Notes: generated by a model from the letters alone, not told the origin. DNA of 57,724 bases from Rummeliibacillus sp. POC4 (GCF_003576525.1 NZ_QWUA01000026.1:1-57724); one strand, 5' to 3'. Shown: positions 26,901 through 36,262, numbered from the stretch's first letter. Numbers and translations: made by a program.

Positions 26901-27350
26901 TCCTTTCGCTTGTACATAGAAATCATGTTGTAACTCATCGAAAGTAATACCACCCGTTACTGAAAGTGTTTTGGTAGTTGGGCCCATAGAGCCCGCTACA
27001 AAGCGCGGCCAATCGGGAGTTGAAAATTCGGCCGCCGCTTTTTTTGCAATTTCTACTGCTCTTTTATTGATTTCCTCTGCTCTATTTCCTAAAGAATATT
27101 CATTTAAAACAACTGGTGTCCCGCCAAATGTATTTGTACTAATAACATCTGAACCTGCTTCAAGATAAGCACGATGTATCGATTCAACAACATCTGGTCG
27201 AGTAATATTCAAATATTCATTACACCCTTCATATTCCTCTCCACCAAAATCTTCCGCTGTTAAATTTGCATTTTGCAACATCGTTCCCATGGCACCATCT
27301 AAAACTAAAATGTGATTTTCAAGTCGTTCTTCAATGAGATGCTTTGACAT
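23916..27350 (-). CDS. metH: Cobalamin-dependent methionine synthase
   Basis: Transfers a methyl group from 5-methyltetrahydrofolate via cobalamin to homocysteine. Full-length protein of about 1144 residues with all modules in order: homocysteine domain with zinc cysteines (GGCCGTTPDHI near 300), folate-binding barrel (about 340-620), cobalamin cap, cobalamin domain with DVHDIGKN (near 770), and C-terminal AdoMet reactivation domain (from about 890; HGVREAATRLKD). The start ATG 27350 gives the usual MSKHLIEERLE; an upstream ATG (27362) touches the GAGAGAGG site and is less likely. It overlaps yitJ by 20 bases, so both are under one SAM riboswitch. B. subtilis lacks MetH, so the organism must make or import cobalamin. 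Confidence 0.95.
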   Translation of the reverse strand: MSKHLIEERLENHILVLDGAMGTMLQNANLTAEDFGGEEYEGCNEYLNITRPDVVESIHRAYLEAGSDVISTNTFGGTPVVLNEYSLGNRAEEINKRAVEIAKKAAAEFSTPDWPRFVAGSMGPTTKTLSVTGGITFDELQHDFYVQAKGLIEGGADVLLLETSQDMLNVKAGTLGIKQAFEELHKKIPVMISGTIEPMGTTLAGQGIEAFYISIEHINPLSVGLNCATGPEFMTDHLRSLSEIATSYVSCYPNAGLPDEEGHYHETPESLSKKLAGFADKGWLNLVGGCCGTTPDHIRAIREVVKDQKPRKKPDHEHGHVVSGIDSLVYDDSMRPLFVGERTNVIGSRKFKRLIVEEKYEEASEIARAQVKNGAHVLDICLANPDRDELEDMKNFMQEVVKKVKVPLVIDSTDEKVIEEALKYSQGKAIINSINLEEGEERFEAVLPIVKKYGASIVVGTIDEKGMAVDRHRKLEIAERSYDLLVNQWGIAPEDIIFDPLVFPVGTGDEQYIGSAVETIEGIRLIKEKLPRALTILGVSNVSFGLPPVGREVLNAVYLYNCTQAGLDYAIVNTEKIERYASIPDNEKQLANDLLFKTTDQTLAKFTDFYRDKKKEKTEADIPKTVPERLAYYIVEGTKEGLIPDLQAALKQYDTPLDIINGPLMDGMATVGKLFNDNQLIVAEVLQSAGVMKAAVSFLEDFMEKKEDDTGKGKVILATVKGDVHDIGKNLVDIILSNNGFKVIDLGIKVTPQALIEAIRTEKPDIVGLSGLLVKSAQQMVVTAQDFKEAQIETPIMVGGAALSRKFTDTKIAKEYGGPVLYAKDAMQGLEIANRLQSDDKENLLHEIYAAQEKRMAQEAKRGERTAVAVAPKPVKTVRNDVPVFVPQDLTRHILRDYSVAHLQPYVNMRTLIGHHLGLKGFNETMLEKGDERAIELYELVTGFLKSGILSPSGMYQFFPAQSDGDDVIIYDPNDTKKEIERFTFPRQQKKPFLCLADFLKSVDSGEMDYVGFMQVTAGHGVREAATRLKDQGKFLESHALQATALELAEGFAERIHQEMRDFWGFPDGTDFTMRDRFAAKYQGQRFSFGYPACPNLEDQEKLFKLIKPEDIGVTLTDGYMMSPEASVSAMVFAHPDARYFNVE

Positions 27351-29190
27351 AGTTGCTTTCATCCTCTCTCTTGAAATCTAATTCGCGTATATAGTTCATT
27401 AACTCAATTGACATATCATAACGCATAAATGGTGTGATTAAATAGATTCCATTAAACAATTCGGCCGCTGTATCAATCAGCTCTTTTGCAATAGCAATTC
27501 CTTCAAATCTCGCGGCTTCCTTATCTTCACCTGTCGCTCTCATACGTTCTAATACTTCTTCAGAAAGCTTAATACCCGGCACTTCATGATGCAGAAATTC
27601 CGAATTTCTTACACTTGTAAGTGGCATGATACCAATGAATATAGGCGTTTCTAAATGTTTTGTTGCTTCATACACTTCAATAATTTTTTCTTTACTATAG
27701 ACAGGTTGTGTGATGAAATAATCTGCACCCGCTTCGATTTTTTTCTCTAACCGACCAACTGCACGCTCTACTACACGTACATTAGGATTGAATGCTGCAG
27801 CTACTGAAAAATTCGCTTTTTTCCGGAGTGGCTTTCCAGAAAATGAAATACCTTCATTCAATTTTTTTATAAGTTGGAGAAGTTCAATACTAGAGACATC
27901 ATATACACTTGTTGCGCCTGGAAAATCCCCTACTTTGGATGGGTCGCCTGTAACCGCTAAAATATCATGAATGCCCAACGCATTTAACCCCATTAAATGT
28001 GATTGCAAACCGATTAAATTCCGATCACGACAGGTTATATGGGCAAGAGGGCGAATATTATTATTTAGCTTTAATATTGATCCCATCGCCATATTACTAA
28101 TTCGCGGTGAGGCAAGTGAATTATCTGCCATGGTCACAGCATCAGCTCCAGCTTCATATAAAGCCTTGGAACCTTCTATAAACTTTTCGATTTCCAAATG
28201 CCTTGGTGTATCAAGTTCCACTATAATAGAACGTTCCTTTTTCGCCTTCTCATGAAGTGGCTTATAACTTTCTTTTGTAGCTTCTTTAATCAATATGACT
28301 TCTTTATGCTTAACTACTTTATGCTGAATTGGTGGTAGATCTGCCAAACGGTGTTTGACCGCTTCTATATGTTTTGGTGTTGTTCCGCAACATCCACCAA
28401 TCAACCTTACTCCCTGATCTCTTAGCAATACTGCGGATCTGCCAAAGTATTCTGCCTCAGATTCATAAACTATTTTGCCATCTTCAACATCTAAAAGGCT
28501 TGCGTTAGGATAAGCCGAAAGAAAGGCTTTTGATGGGAGTTCTACATCTTCAAAGGCTTGGATAGTATGGTGTGGACCTAAGCGACAGTTAACGCCTACG
28601 ATATCAGCGCCGATTGCTTCTAATTGGTGAAGAGCATCATTTAATCGTAAACCATTTTGCAAAATACCTGGTTCATGCATCGATACTTGCGAAATTATTG
28701 GAACATCAGTGATTCTGCGCAAATGCTTTACTGCTGCCTTTAATTCATCAAAATCATAATAAGTTTCAAGCAAAAGTCCATCCGGATTACCAGCTAGTAG
28801 AATTCCTGCCTGTTCATCCAACGACCGAATGATTTCGTCTAAAGTCGCATCACTTTTTCGAATACCCCGAATACCACCGATTGTCCCTAAAACAAACTGT
28901 TCCCCTTTTGAAGCAACTTTTTTTGCAATCTGAATGGCACTCTCATTTATGGCTTTCACAGAATTTTCAAGACCATATCGTTCTAATTTAATAGCGTTTG
29001 CTGTATAAGTATTCGTTTGAATAATGTCTGCACCTGCATCGATATATTGTTGATGGATATTCTCAATAACTTCTGGCTTTTTAACATTTAATTCCTCATA
29101 ACAATAGTCTAGTCCATACGAATATAATAATGTTCCCATTGCACCATCTGCAGTTAAAACTTGCGATTGAAGTTTTTCTAAAAGTCCCAT
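27331..29190 (-). CDS. yitJ: Bifunctional homocysteine S-methyltransferase / methylenetetrahydrofolate reductase
   Basis: 619-residue fusion. The N-terminal half (1-290) is a homocysteine S-methyltransferase with LTADGAMGTLLYSYG and the zinc site NCRLGP...GGCCGTTPKH. The C-terminal half (about 320-610) is a MetF-type reductase that makes 5-methyltetrahydrofolate (ILAVTGDPSKVGDFPGA, YFITQPVYS, PIFIGIMPL). B. subtilis YitJ has the same fusion and is S-box controlled. GGAAGGACAGT precedes the ATG. As first gene of the operon it supplies the methyl-folate that MetH uses. Confidence 0.93.
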   Translation of the reverse strand: MGLLEKLQSQVLTADGAMGTLLYSYGLDYCYEELNVKKPEVIENIHQQYIDAGADIIQTNTYTANAIKLERYGLENSVKAINESAIQIAKKVASKGEQFVLGTIGGIRGIRKSDATLDEIIRSLDEQAGILLAGNPDGLLLETYYDFDELKAAVKHLRRITDVPIISQVSMHEPGILQNGLRLNDALHQLEAIGADIVGVNCRLGPHHTIQAFEDVELPSKAFLSAYPNASLLDVEDGKIVYESEAEYFGRSAVLLRDQGVRLIGGCCGTTPKHIEAVKHRLADLPPIQHKVVKHKEVILIKEATKESYKPLHEKAKKERSIIVELDTPRHLEIEKFIEGSKALYEAGADAVTMADNSLASPRISNMAMGSILKLNNNIRPLAHITCRDRNLIGLQSHLMGLNALGIHDILAVTGDPSKVGDFPGATSVYDVSSIELLQLIKKLNEGISFSGKPLRKKANFSVAAAFNPNVRVVERAVGRLEKKIEAGADYFITQPVYSKEKIIEVYEATKHLETPIFIGIMPLTSVRNSEFLHHEVPGIKLSEEVLERMRATGEDKEAARFEGIAIAKELIDTAAELFNGIYLITPFMRYDMSIELMNYIRELDFKREDESNYVKASH

Positions 29191-29293
29191 ACTGTCCTTC
29201 CTTTCTTTTCTACCGTAGTCCTACCACTCGGTATTATTTTCCACATTGAGCTTGTGAGAAAAATCGATGTGGGAATTTCATCAAATTTAAAAT

Positions 29294-29327
29294 AAAAAAC
29301 CTTCTTAACAAAAAATAAGAAGGTTTT
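29294..29327 (-). terminator. SAM riboswitch terminator
   Basis: Minus strand stem AAACCTTCTTA / TAAGAAGGTTT followed by TTTATTTT. The CCTTCTTATT arm can pair alternatively with the 3' strand of aptamer helix P1 (GATAAGAAGG), the antiterminator. Confidence 0.85.
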
Positions 29328-29348
29328 AGAATGCATATTGATTGCTCC

Positions 29349-29447
29349 TTCTTATCTACAGGATTACTCCACTGGAATTAGCACCTGACCAATTGGCTGG
29401 TTGCTGAAGCTTCATAGGGCCAGTCCCTCAGCTTCTCTTGATAAGAA
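29349..29447 (-). promoter_or_regulatory. SAM-I (S-box) riboswitch of yitJ-metH
   Basis: Minus strand carries the S-box signature: TTCTTATCAAGAGAAGCTGA, GGGACTGGCCC, GAAGCTTCAGCAACC, GGTCAGGTGCTAATTCCAG and GATAAGAAGG. P1 is TTCTTATC/GATAAGAA. Binding of S-adenosylmethionine stabilises P1 and should cause termination of the yitJ-metH transcript. Confidence 0.95.
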
Positions 29448-29478
29448 ATAATATTTAATTTTTAGAATAATTAAAAGA

Positions 29479-29507
29479 ATCATACTCCTTAATATACTTT
29501 TCGTCAA
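29479..29507 (-). promoter_or_regulatory. Promoter of yitJ-metH
   Basis: Minus strand: -35 TTGACG (29502-29507), 17-base spacer, -10 TATGAT (29479-29484), about 25 bases before the aptamer. Confidence 0.6.
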
Positions 29508-29516
29508 GGACATATG

Positions 29517-29562
29517 AAAAAATGAGTTACATTTGTATTTTTTATAATTGCAACTCATTTTA
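29517..29562 (-). terminator. Terminator of the sortase gene
   Basis: Stem AAAATGAGTTACA / TGCAACTCATTTT with a U-rich tail on the minus strand, about 40 bases after the sortase stop. Confidence 0.6.
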
Positions 29563-29601
29563 CGGTTGTAAAAGGAAAGACTTTTAGTAAGCTATAAAAA
29601 T

Positions 29602-30261
29602 TTATTTTAACTTAAAATAGCTCGTATCATCAGTATATGTTTCTTTCTTAATGAGTTTTCCGCGAATAATCATACGTTTTTCACCATTATAGTTACAGGT
29701 GACAAGTGTGATTAGCTTTTCATCTCCTTGATCTTGAATCACTTCTACTTGTGTTGGCTTGACGATAAACATATCAGAAATTTGATATTCGTATATATTT
29801 CTGAAATCTGTAATATAAACTTTCATACCTTCTTGTGCTTTTGTTAATGGGCTAAATAAGGTTTTACCATTATTCATATTATGCCCAGCTAAAGAGTAAT
29901 TTCCTTGTCCCATAACTTGATCTTGTTTCATCGTTCCTGCACCAACCGTTAAATTAATATTTGAAATTCCATAGACGATTGGTAATTGCATATGAACATC
30001 CGGTACACTAATTGCTCCAATTGCATGTACATCTTTCTTTTTCGTTTGGGCATCAAGTACATCTTGTAAACGAATATTTTCCACCTTTGCAAAATCGAAA
30101 GTTGCCTGTGGTGTTGTCTTTGCTTTTTCAATATTGGTCTTTTGGATTGTTTCCTTAGACATGTTATCTACCAACAATACCATTATTGGTTTTTGAAAGG
30201 TCAATACTAATCCCGTAAAGAGTAATAAAATACCGAGCACTAAACTCAACTTTCTCATCAT
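29602..30261 (-). CDS. srtA: Class A sortase
   Basis: Transpeptidase that anchors surface proteins with an LPXTG-like motif to peptidoglycan. The 219-residue protein has an N-terminal membrane anchor (about 5-30, facing outward), the catalytic His127 in SLAGHNM, Cys189 in TLVTCN, and Arg196 in GEKRMIIRG, the three residues of the sortase active site. The preceding loop region (residues 80-115) is as in class A enzymes. GAGG precedes the ATG pair. It is monocistronic. No LPXTG substrate protein is encoded in the window. Confidence 0.9.
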   Translation of the reverse strand: MMRKLSLVLGILLLFTGLVLTFQKPIMVLLVDNMSKETIQKTNIEKAKTTPQATFDFAKVENIRLQDVLDAQTKKKDVHAIGAISVPDVHMQLPIVYGISNINLTVGAGTMKQDQVMGQGNYSLAGHNMNNGKTLFSPLTKAQEGMKVYITDFRNIYEYQISDMFIVKPTQVEVIQDQGDEKLITLVTCNYNGEKRMIIRGKLIKKETYTDDTSYFKLK

Positions 30262-30322
30262 TTTATAAACCTCTTTCTTTTTTCTTATCTTTCCATGTTA
30301 CATAGTGAGTTCCAATATTACA

Positions 30323-30358
30323 ATAAAAAAAGACCAAGAGAGAGATTAGCTCTTGGTC
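30323..30358 (-). terminator. Terminator of the coproporphyrinogen oxidase gene
   Basis: Perfect stem GACCAAGAG / CTCTTGGTC and seven U on the minus strand. Confidence 0.82.
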
Positions 30359-30375
30359 ATAGAAACTTAGAATTA

Positions 30376-31761
30376 TTAAATTGATTGGATAATTTTTTCT
30401 GCTGTATCTTGTCCGTTTTTAATGCAATTTCCAATGCCTACTCCATAATATGAGCATCCTGCTAAAATAACATGTGGATATTTTTCTTCTAATTGGGTAG
30501 TCAATGATTTTACCGTTTCTGCATGTCCCATACCATAGACAGGCATTAAATCATTCCATTTTGTCACATTTACAACAGCTGGTTCGCTATCTAATTTTAA
30601 TGATTTCTTAATATCTTCCAATGCTATTGCAGTTAACTCTTCTTCGTTTAAATGTTTGAGCTTATTGAATATAGGATTTGAGCTTTTATAAAATAGACGG
30701 ACAAGTAAATTACCCGATTTAGATGTATGGTTCCACTTGCGACTTGTCCAAGTACAAGCATTGCATTTTACATCACTATTTTTTGATACTATATAGCCCG
30801 TACCATCAGCTGGTAGCTTTTCATCAGGAATATTAAATCCTACATAAATGGTAATAATAGAAGCATTATGAATGGTATTTAGTTCTTCATCAATTCTTTT
30901 GTCTTTTAATATCTTACTCGTTACTGCATGTGGGGTTGCTAATACAATATAGTCGGCGATAATATTTTCATGTTTATCAAACGAACATATATATCGGTCA
31001 TCACTTTTTGTAATATTCGTCGTTGCTAGACCTTTTATAATTTCTACATCTGTTAACGTTTCTTCTAAGCGATCAATCAATTGTGAAAGTCCATTTTTAA
31101 AAGAGATAAACTTTTTGTCTGATGACTTTTGGAATTGCTCACGGTTTGCGCCAAACCCTTTGATAATACTGCCATATTGTTCTTTATAATCTAGTAAATA
31201 TGGTAATGTAGATGCCATTGTTAACTTATACAAATCACCTGAATATACACCCGATAAAACAGGAGCAATTTGCTTTTCGACTAACTCTTTTCCTAAAAAG
31301 TATTCAAGAAATTCACCAATCGAGCTATCCTTTGTGAAACGGTCATTCGGTAAATCTAAGTCTTTTAATGCTTCTTTTTTTCCCTCTGGTGAAACTAGTG
31401 TACTGCTATTTAATGATTCGATGCTTGTAGGGATCCCAAATACGCTATCAGCAGGGATAGCATGTAATGTATTATTCGTATATATATATGATATACCCGT
31501 GCCATTATAAACGAGGTCAGTTTCTAATCCAATTTCTTGGACAAGAGGCAATACACTTTTATGGCGGGCAACGATTGAATCAGCACCTGTTTCCATGATG
31601 AATCCATGGTTATGCTCCGAATGTATTTTGCCTCCTAGATATTCATTTTTCTCTATTAGCACAAGATTTATATCTAAATTTTTTTCTCTTTTCTGTTTTT
31701 GTAAATAATGCATAGTGCAAAGCCCAGTAATGCCTCCGCCAACTACAACAACTGTTTTCAA
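30376..31761 (-). CDS. hemY: Coproporphyrinogen III / protoporphyrinogen oxidase (HemY/CgoX type)
   Basis: FAD enzyme that oxidises coproporphyrinogen III to coproporphyrin III in the Gram-positive haem route. The 461-residue protein has an N-terminal Rossmann motif VVVVGGGITGLCTMHYL, the FAD-contacting LGGKIHSEHNHGFIMETGADS and LSGVYSGDLYKLTMAST, and the C-terminal ILAGCSYYGVGIGNCI motif. TTG 31761 is chosen as start because GGAG lies nine bases upstream and the protein then begins directly before the Rossmann strand, as in B. subtilis HemY. It is separate here from hemE and hemH, with which it forms an operon in B. subtilis. Confidence 0.88.
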   Translation of the reverse strand: MKTVVVVGGGITGLCTMHYLQKQKREKNLDINLVLIEKNEYLGGKIHSEHNHGFIMETGADSIVARHKSVLPLVQEIGLETDLVYNGTGISYIYTNNTLHAIPADSVFGIPTSIESLNSSTLVSPEGKKEALKDLDLPNDRFTKDSSIGEFLEYFLGKELVEKQIAPVLSGVYSGDLYKLTMASTLPYLLDYKEQYGSIIKGFGANREQFQKSSDKKFISFKNGLSQLIDRLEETLTDVEIIKGLATTNITKSDDRYICSFDKHENIIADYIVLATPHAVTSKILKDKRIDEELNTIHNASIITIYVGFNIPDEKLPADGTGYIVSKNSDVKCNACTWTSRKWNHTSKSGNLLVRLFYKSSNPIFNKLKHLNEEELTAIALEDIKKSLKLDSEPAVVNVTKWNDLMPVYGMGHAETVKSLTTQLEEKYPHVILAGCSYYGVGIGNCIKNGQDTAEKIIQSI

Positions 31762-31978
31762 GTTGTCCAACTCCTTTATATTCACGAGATTATTCGATTC
31801 TTGACAAATCTTAGTATAATCTTTCATATCAATGGATGCCATGATTTTGGTCACAACAGTTTAAGTGATTTATGACGATTTTTAGAAAAATGGATATTGT
31901 TTGTAGAAATTATTTTAATATCTTATTATTTTTAATTAAGGAGTGGAAAAGTTCCACTTACATAGCGAGGATGATGAG

Positions 31979-34003
31979 ATGGATTTATTGATGATTATTC
32001 TATTGCTAATAGGTTGTTTGCTTATTTCAAATATAATAGGGCACTACTTACCTTTTATTCCTACAGCTCTTATTCAAATTGCTATAGGAGTTATATTAGC
32101 ACTTTTATTTAGTAATATTACATTAGAACTTGAAACAGAATGGTTCCTTTTGCTGTTTGTCGCACCACTTTTATATAATGATGGTCGTAATTTTCCCCGT
32201 GAAGAATTATGGAATATGAAGATGCCTATTTTGGGCAATGCCATTATTCTAGTACTAATTACAACTTTAGCCGGTGGTTACTTTATACATTGGTTAATAC
32301 CTTCTATACCTTTAGCTGCTGCATTTTCACTAGCAGCCATACTTTCTCCTACAGACCCCGTTGCTGTAAATGGTATTGCAAAGCGCATTCAAATACCTGA
32401 GAAAATTTTAAATGTTGTACGTGGGGAATCATTGATCAATGATGCCTCAGGACTAGTAGCATTTAAATATGCAGTTGTCGCTGTCGTCACTGGCTATTTC
32501 TCTATTAAAGAAGCGTTATTAAATTTCTCTTACACATTTTTAATTGGCGGAATTTTAGGTTTAGTTGTCGGTACTATACTAACGCAAATCCGTTTTTCAT
32601 TACGCCGTGCTGGTATTCGAGATGTTATTTTCCATACGCTTTTGCAATTGTTAACACCATTTATCGTCTATCTTGTTGCAGAAGATGTCTTCCATGCTTC
32701 AGGTGTTATTGCAGTTGTCGTTGCTGGTATTGCTCAAGCTTTAGTTAAAGATAAGACGGAGATATTACTAGCAGAAGAACAATTACTAACTGAAAATACA
32801 TGGTCGATTGTCTTATTCATCCTAAATGGTATTGTATTCCTTTTACTTGGTTTGAATATTCCTTCCTCCATGGAAGAATCGATTGAAAATACAAGTATCA
32901 ATAACTGGAAGTTAATAGGATACGCACTTGCAATTGGTATTGTCATTCTAGGGATACGTTTCCTTTGGTCTCATTTCAATGCTATTTACTCATTTAAAAA
33001 AGGAAATGATGATCAGCCAACTTTGAAAAAAAGCTTACTTAGTAGCTTCGTAGGAGTTCGGGGAGCTGTTACTATGGCTGGTGTATTATCATTGCCATTC
33101 ATCACGGAAAGTGGCTCATTTTTCCCCGAGCGCTCATTGATTTTATTTCTAGCTTCGGCTGTAATCTTATTTACGTTAATCGTTGCAACAATTTTCCTTC
33201 CTATCCTTATTGATTCAAGCGAAGTTGGGGATGTTATCGAAAAACAGCACAATTTCAATGAAGCAAAAAAGCAACTTTTACTTGTATCTATTAATCGAAT
33301 TCATCGTGAAATGAATGATGATAATCGTAATATAGCTTACCAACTGATTGGAGAATATCAGCAAATATTTCGTCAAGTACAAATTGATACTAGTGCTGCC
33401 AAAACCGGAAAGCCTAAATACCAAAGTGAGATTACAAAAATTCGTTTACAAGCGTTGGTAGTTGAGGAACAATATATTGAAGAACTATACAAGGGACACC
33501 ATTTAGATCAAGATATGTATACGGCCATTCAATCCACTTTTTCAGAAAGAAAACGCATTATCCAACACAATATGCAAAAAGGTTTTTCGTTTGTATTATA
33601 CCGGATTATTCGAGAATGGCGTATGGCGCGGAAAAAATACCTGTTGAATAAAGAAAAGTTCGTCTCTTATGTTCGGATGAAACAAGTAATCAGGAAAAAT
33701 GCATACGAGCATGCTTTAGAATTTCTAAGAGAACAGGCAAAATTGGCACCAAATCCTGAAATTTATTATATGATTGCATTCGAATATGAAAGAGCCATTT
33801 CTCTAATAAATAAAGAAGTTACAACAATTTCAAATAAACATGAAGAGTTAAAAAATGAATTACGGACAGTGATTACGGAAACCGAACGAGCTGAAATTCA
33901 TAGGATGTACGAAGCTGGCGAGATTAGTAAAGAGGAAGAACGAGATTTACGAAGGTTTGTTAATTATATTGAAAGTGTCAACTTGTATGAACATGTGGAG
34001 TAA
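31979..34003 (+). CDS. nhaK: Na+/H+ antiporter, CPA1 family (NhaK-like)
   Basis: Cation/proton antiporter of 674 residues. The first 420 residues form about 12 hydrophobic helices with the CPA1 landmarks APLLYNDGRN, SPTDPVAV, GESLINDASGLVAF and GVRGAVTMAG; the remainder is a long charged cytosolic domain with helical segments. The length matches B. subtilis NhaK/YvgP (670). ATG 31979 is chosen: GAGG lies eight bases upstream. An in-frame GTG at 31943 overlaps the other site (AAGGAG) and is less likely. It is transcribed divergently from the haem gene and ends with a strong terminator. Confidence 0.88.
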   Translation: MDLLMIILLLIGCLLISNIIGHYLPFIPTALIQIAIGVILALLFSNITLELETEWFLLLFVAPLLYNDGRNFPREELWNMKMPILGNAIILVLITTLAGGYFIHWLIPSIPLAAAFSLAAILSPTDPVAVNGIAKRIQIPEKILNVVRGESLINDASGLVAFKYAVVAVVTGYFSIKEALLNFSYTFLIGGILGLVVGTILTQIRFSLRRAGIRDVIFHTLLQLLTPFIVYLVAEDVFHASGVIAVVVAGIAQALVKDKTEILLAEEQLLTENTWSIVLFILNGIVFLLLGLNIPSSMEESIENTSINNWKLIGYALAIGIVILGIRFLWSHFNAIYSFKKGNDDQPTLKKSLLSSFVGVRGAVTMAGVLSLPFITESGSFFPERSLILFLASAVILFTLIVATIFLPILIDSSEVGDVIEKQHNFNEAKKQLLLVSINRIHREMNDDNRNIAYQLIGEYQQIFRQVQIDTSAAKTGKPKYQSEITKIRLQALVVEEQYIEELYKGHHLDQDMYTAIQSTFSERKRIIQHNMQKGFSFVLYRIIREWRMARKKYLLNKEKFVSYVRMKQVIRKNAYEHALEFLREQAKLAPNPEIYYMIAFEYERAISLINKEVTTISNKHEELKNELRTVITETERAEIHRMYEAGEISKEEERDLRRFVNYIESVNLYEHVE

Positions 34004-34041
34004 GCCGTGTTTCTAAACTCTTGATAATCCTTCAAAAATTT

Positions 34042-34083
34042 AGGCTACGATAATGTGGATTCCACTAATATCGTAGCCTTTTT
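34042..34083. terminator. Terminator between nhaK and the acetyltransferase gene
   Basis: Stem AGGCTACGATA / TATCGTAGCCT followed by TTTTT on the plus strand; the complement also has a T-rich tail and could serve the convergent gene. Confidence 0.8.
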
Positions 34084-34091
34084 AGAAAGAA

Positions 34092-36017
34092 TTATCTTTC
34101 TCCTGTTGCGATTTTATTGCTGATTAAAGCTGTATAATACTTCGCACCTTTTTGGTTTGGATGTATCTGATCGTCATAAAACAAATCATACTGTCTATTT
34201 GTCATACTATACCAATCAATTAGCTTCACGTTTTTATGGCTTTTTACTGCACGATTGATTTTGCGATTGACACTGTTTTGCCAGTTACGTGGAACTCGTG
34301 TATTCACAAGATAGATATGGCGATCATTACCAATTTCTTTCAATAAATCTTCTAGTTGAGTTTTGCTGAAATCTCCATTAGATCCTAATCCGAGCAAAAC
34401 TACTTTGCCTAACTTACCTTTTCGCTTTAAATTATTAACAACTTTAACCGTTTCATATACTTGTCGTCCAACTTTTGCATCCACGACAATCTGTGGAATT
34501 TGCTTCTTTAATGAGGATGCAGCACTTAACATAACAGAATCTCCAATAGCCGTCACACTTATGGATGGGGAGACGGTCATCGCCTTAATATCTTTACCTG
34601 TTGTTTCTTTTTTAGCTGCTACAGCTGTTGCAATCGACTTTTTTTCATGCGCAGTTTCCACATTTTTAGTTACTTTTTCCTTATCTAATGCTGTTGAAGA
34701 TGGTAGTGTCTTTTCTTTTATATCTTTTTCTTCGCTTAACTTTTTTTGTTCGTCTTTCAAATGTTGCTCTAATGCTTCACTATTTGTTTGCTTTTGAGCG
34801 GGGGTAAATACCATTCCCATCGCAAAGACGATAATAATACACCCTACAAAGGCAGAGCCTATTCTATAGGGTAATGCCCATTCTTTCCAGTTCCAAGACC
34901 ATTCATGGGTTTGAAATTTATGTAACCAAATCTTCCATTCTCCTTTTCGAACTGGATCTTCAACAAATCGCCAAGAAAGCTCAGCTAAAAGAAGCGTCAA
35001 ACCAATGATGAAAAGCGTTCTCCACAAAGGAACATCTACCCCATCCACACCTGCACCCATCAAAACAACTAGTGGGAAATGCCATATATATATACCATAA
35101 GATCGAACCCCTACCCATAAAAGCGGCTTAAAGCTCAATATATCTCCAACCTGACTTGCTGGGTGTACAATGGTTGCGATTAAAATAGCTGTTACGATAG
35201 AAGCAAATAACATGCCCCCATAATATAAAAATGGTCCTTCTTCATGCATGAATATAAACATTAAAAGAAGAATTAAGAAACTTCCTGTCCCAGCCCAGTT
35301 TAATAATTTCTTTGCTTCATCTGTAACTTTTTCTTTCAGTTTTCCACTTGGCCATACAAATGCTAATGCTGCGCCTATTAATAGTGAAAATGCTCTTGTA
35401 TCTGTACCGTAATATACACGACTAGGATCTTCTCCTGGAGTATACATAATTGCCATCATTATCGCCGATATAATAGCTCCACCAATTATCCATAAAGCAA
35501 ATTTCTCCTTTTTGCGTATAAAGGATAAAGAAACTATTAAAATAAGTGGCCATATAATATAAAACTGTTCCTCTACCGCTAATGACCACATATGTTGTAA
35601 GGGTGATGGCGGAGAAAATTTTGTAAAATATGAATGCTCCTGAACAACATAAAACCAATTACTAATATAAAATGCAGCTGCTAATATTTCGGAACGCAAT
35701 CCCACTAAAAAAGAGCGTTGGAATAACGTAATCCAAAAACCAATTAGTATTAACATGATGAATAATGCAGGGATTAATCTTCTAAACCTCCGTATCCAGA
35801 AGCTTTTTAAATCGATTTTTCCGTACTTTTCATATTCATTCAACAGTAAATCTGTGATTAAATAGCCTGATAACACAAAGAAAATGGTAACGCCTAAATA
35901 GCCACCCACAATTCCACTAACATGTAGGTGATATAAAATCACTGCAATTACCGATATAGCCCTCAGACCGTCTAAACCACTTATGTATCTGTGATTTGTT
36001 TTCACCGGTTTAGGCAT
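34092..36017 (-). CDS. oatA: OatA-like peptidoglycan/cell-surface O-acetyltransferase
   Basis: 641-residue membrane acyltransferase. Residues 10-390 are an acyltransferase-3 domain with about ten helices (SGLDGLRAISVIAVILYHL, FVLSGYLITDLLL, FWIRRFRRLIPALF, WSLAVEEQFYIIWP). A charged linker leads to an extracellular SGNH domain: Ser in TAIGDSVML, the GLGSNGDF block and the Asp/His pair in DDQIHPNQKG. The protein should move acetyl groups across the membrane and place them on muramic acid or another wall polymer, giving lysozyme resistance. GGAGGG precedes the ATG. It is transcribed alone. The exact acceptor cannot be told from sequence. Confidence 0.87.
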   Translation of the reverse strand: MPKPVKTNHRYISGLDGLRAISVIAVILYHLHVSGIVGGYLGVTIFFVLSGYLITDLLLNEYEKYGKIDLKSFWIRRFRRLIPALFIMLILIGFWITLFQRSFLVGLRSEILAAAFYISNWFYVVQEHSYFTKFSPPSPLQHMWSLAVEEQFYIIWPLILIVSLSFIRKKEKFALWIIGGAIISAIMMAIMYTPGEDPSRVYYGTDTRAFSLLIGAALAFVWPSGKLKEKVTDEAKKLLNWAGTGSFLILLLMFIFMHEEGPFLYYGGMLFASIVTAILIATIVHPASQVGDILSFKPLLWVGVRSYGIYIWHFPLVVLMGAGVDGVDVPLWRTLFIIGLTLLLAELSWRFVEDPVRKGEWKIWLHKFQTHEWSWNWKEWALPYRIGSAFVGCIIIVFAMGMVFTPAQKQTNSEALEQHLKDEQKKLSEEKDIKEKTLPSSTALDKEKVTKNVETAHEKKSIATAVAAKKETTGKDIKAMTVSPSISVTAIGDSVMLSAASSLKKQIPQIVVDAKVGRQVYETVKVVNNLKRKGKLGKVVLLGLGSNGDFSKTQLEDLLKEIGNDRHIYLVNTRVPRNWQNSVNRKINRAVKSHKNVKLIDWYSMTNRQYDLFYDDQIHPNQKGAKYYTALISNKIATGER

Positions 36018-36262
36018 GAAGGTACCCTCCTACTTCTACTTATAAAAACTGATTATCTACAAGCACCTTGACTCAGGTATTTCGATTTTCCAATAGTTAT
36101 TGTAATTTCAAATATACTTTTAAGTCAAAAATAATAGGATATTTAGACAAAATTCGTCAAATAACCCATACATCTTATTTTGCAATAATTTGTCGATAAT
36201 CACAAGGTACTATTGATGTGAACAATTGTAGGGAATAGTTTGTTTTAATAGGTATTTAGAAT

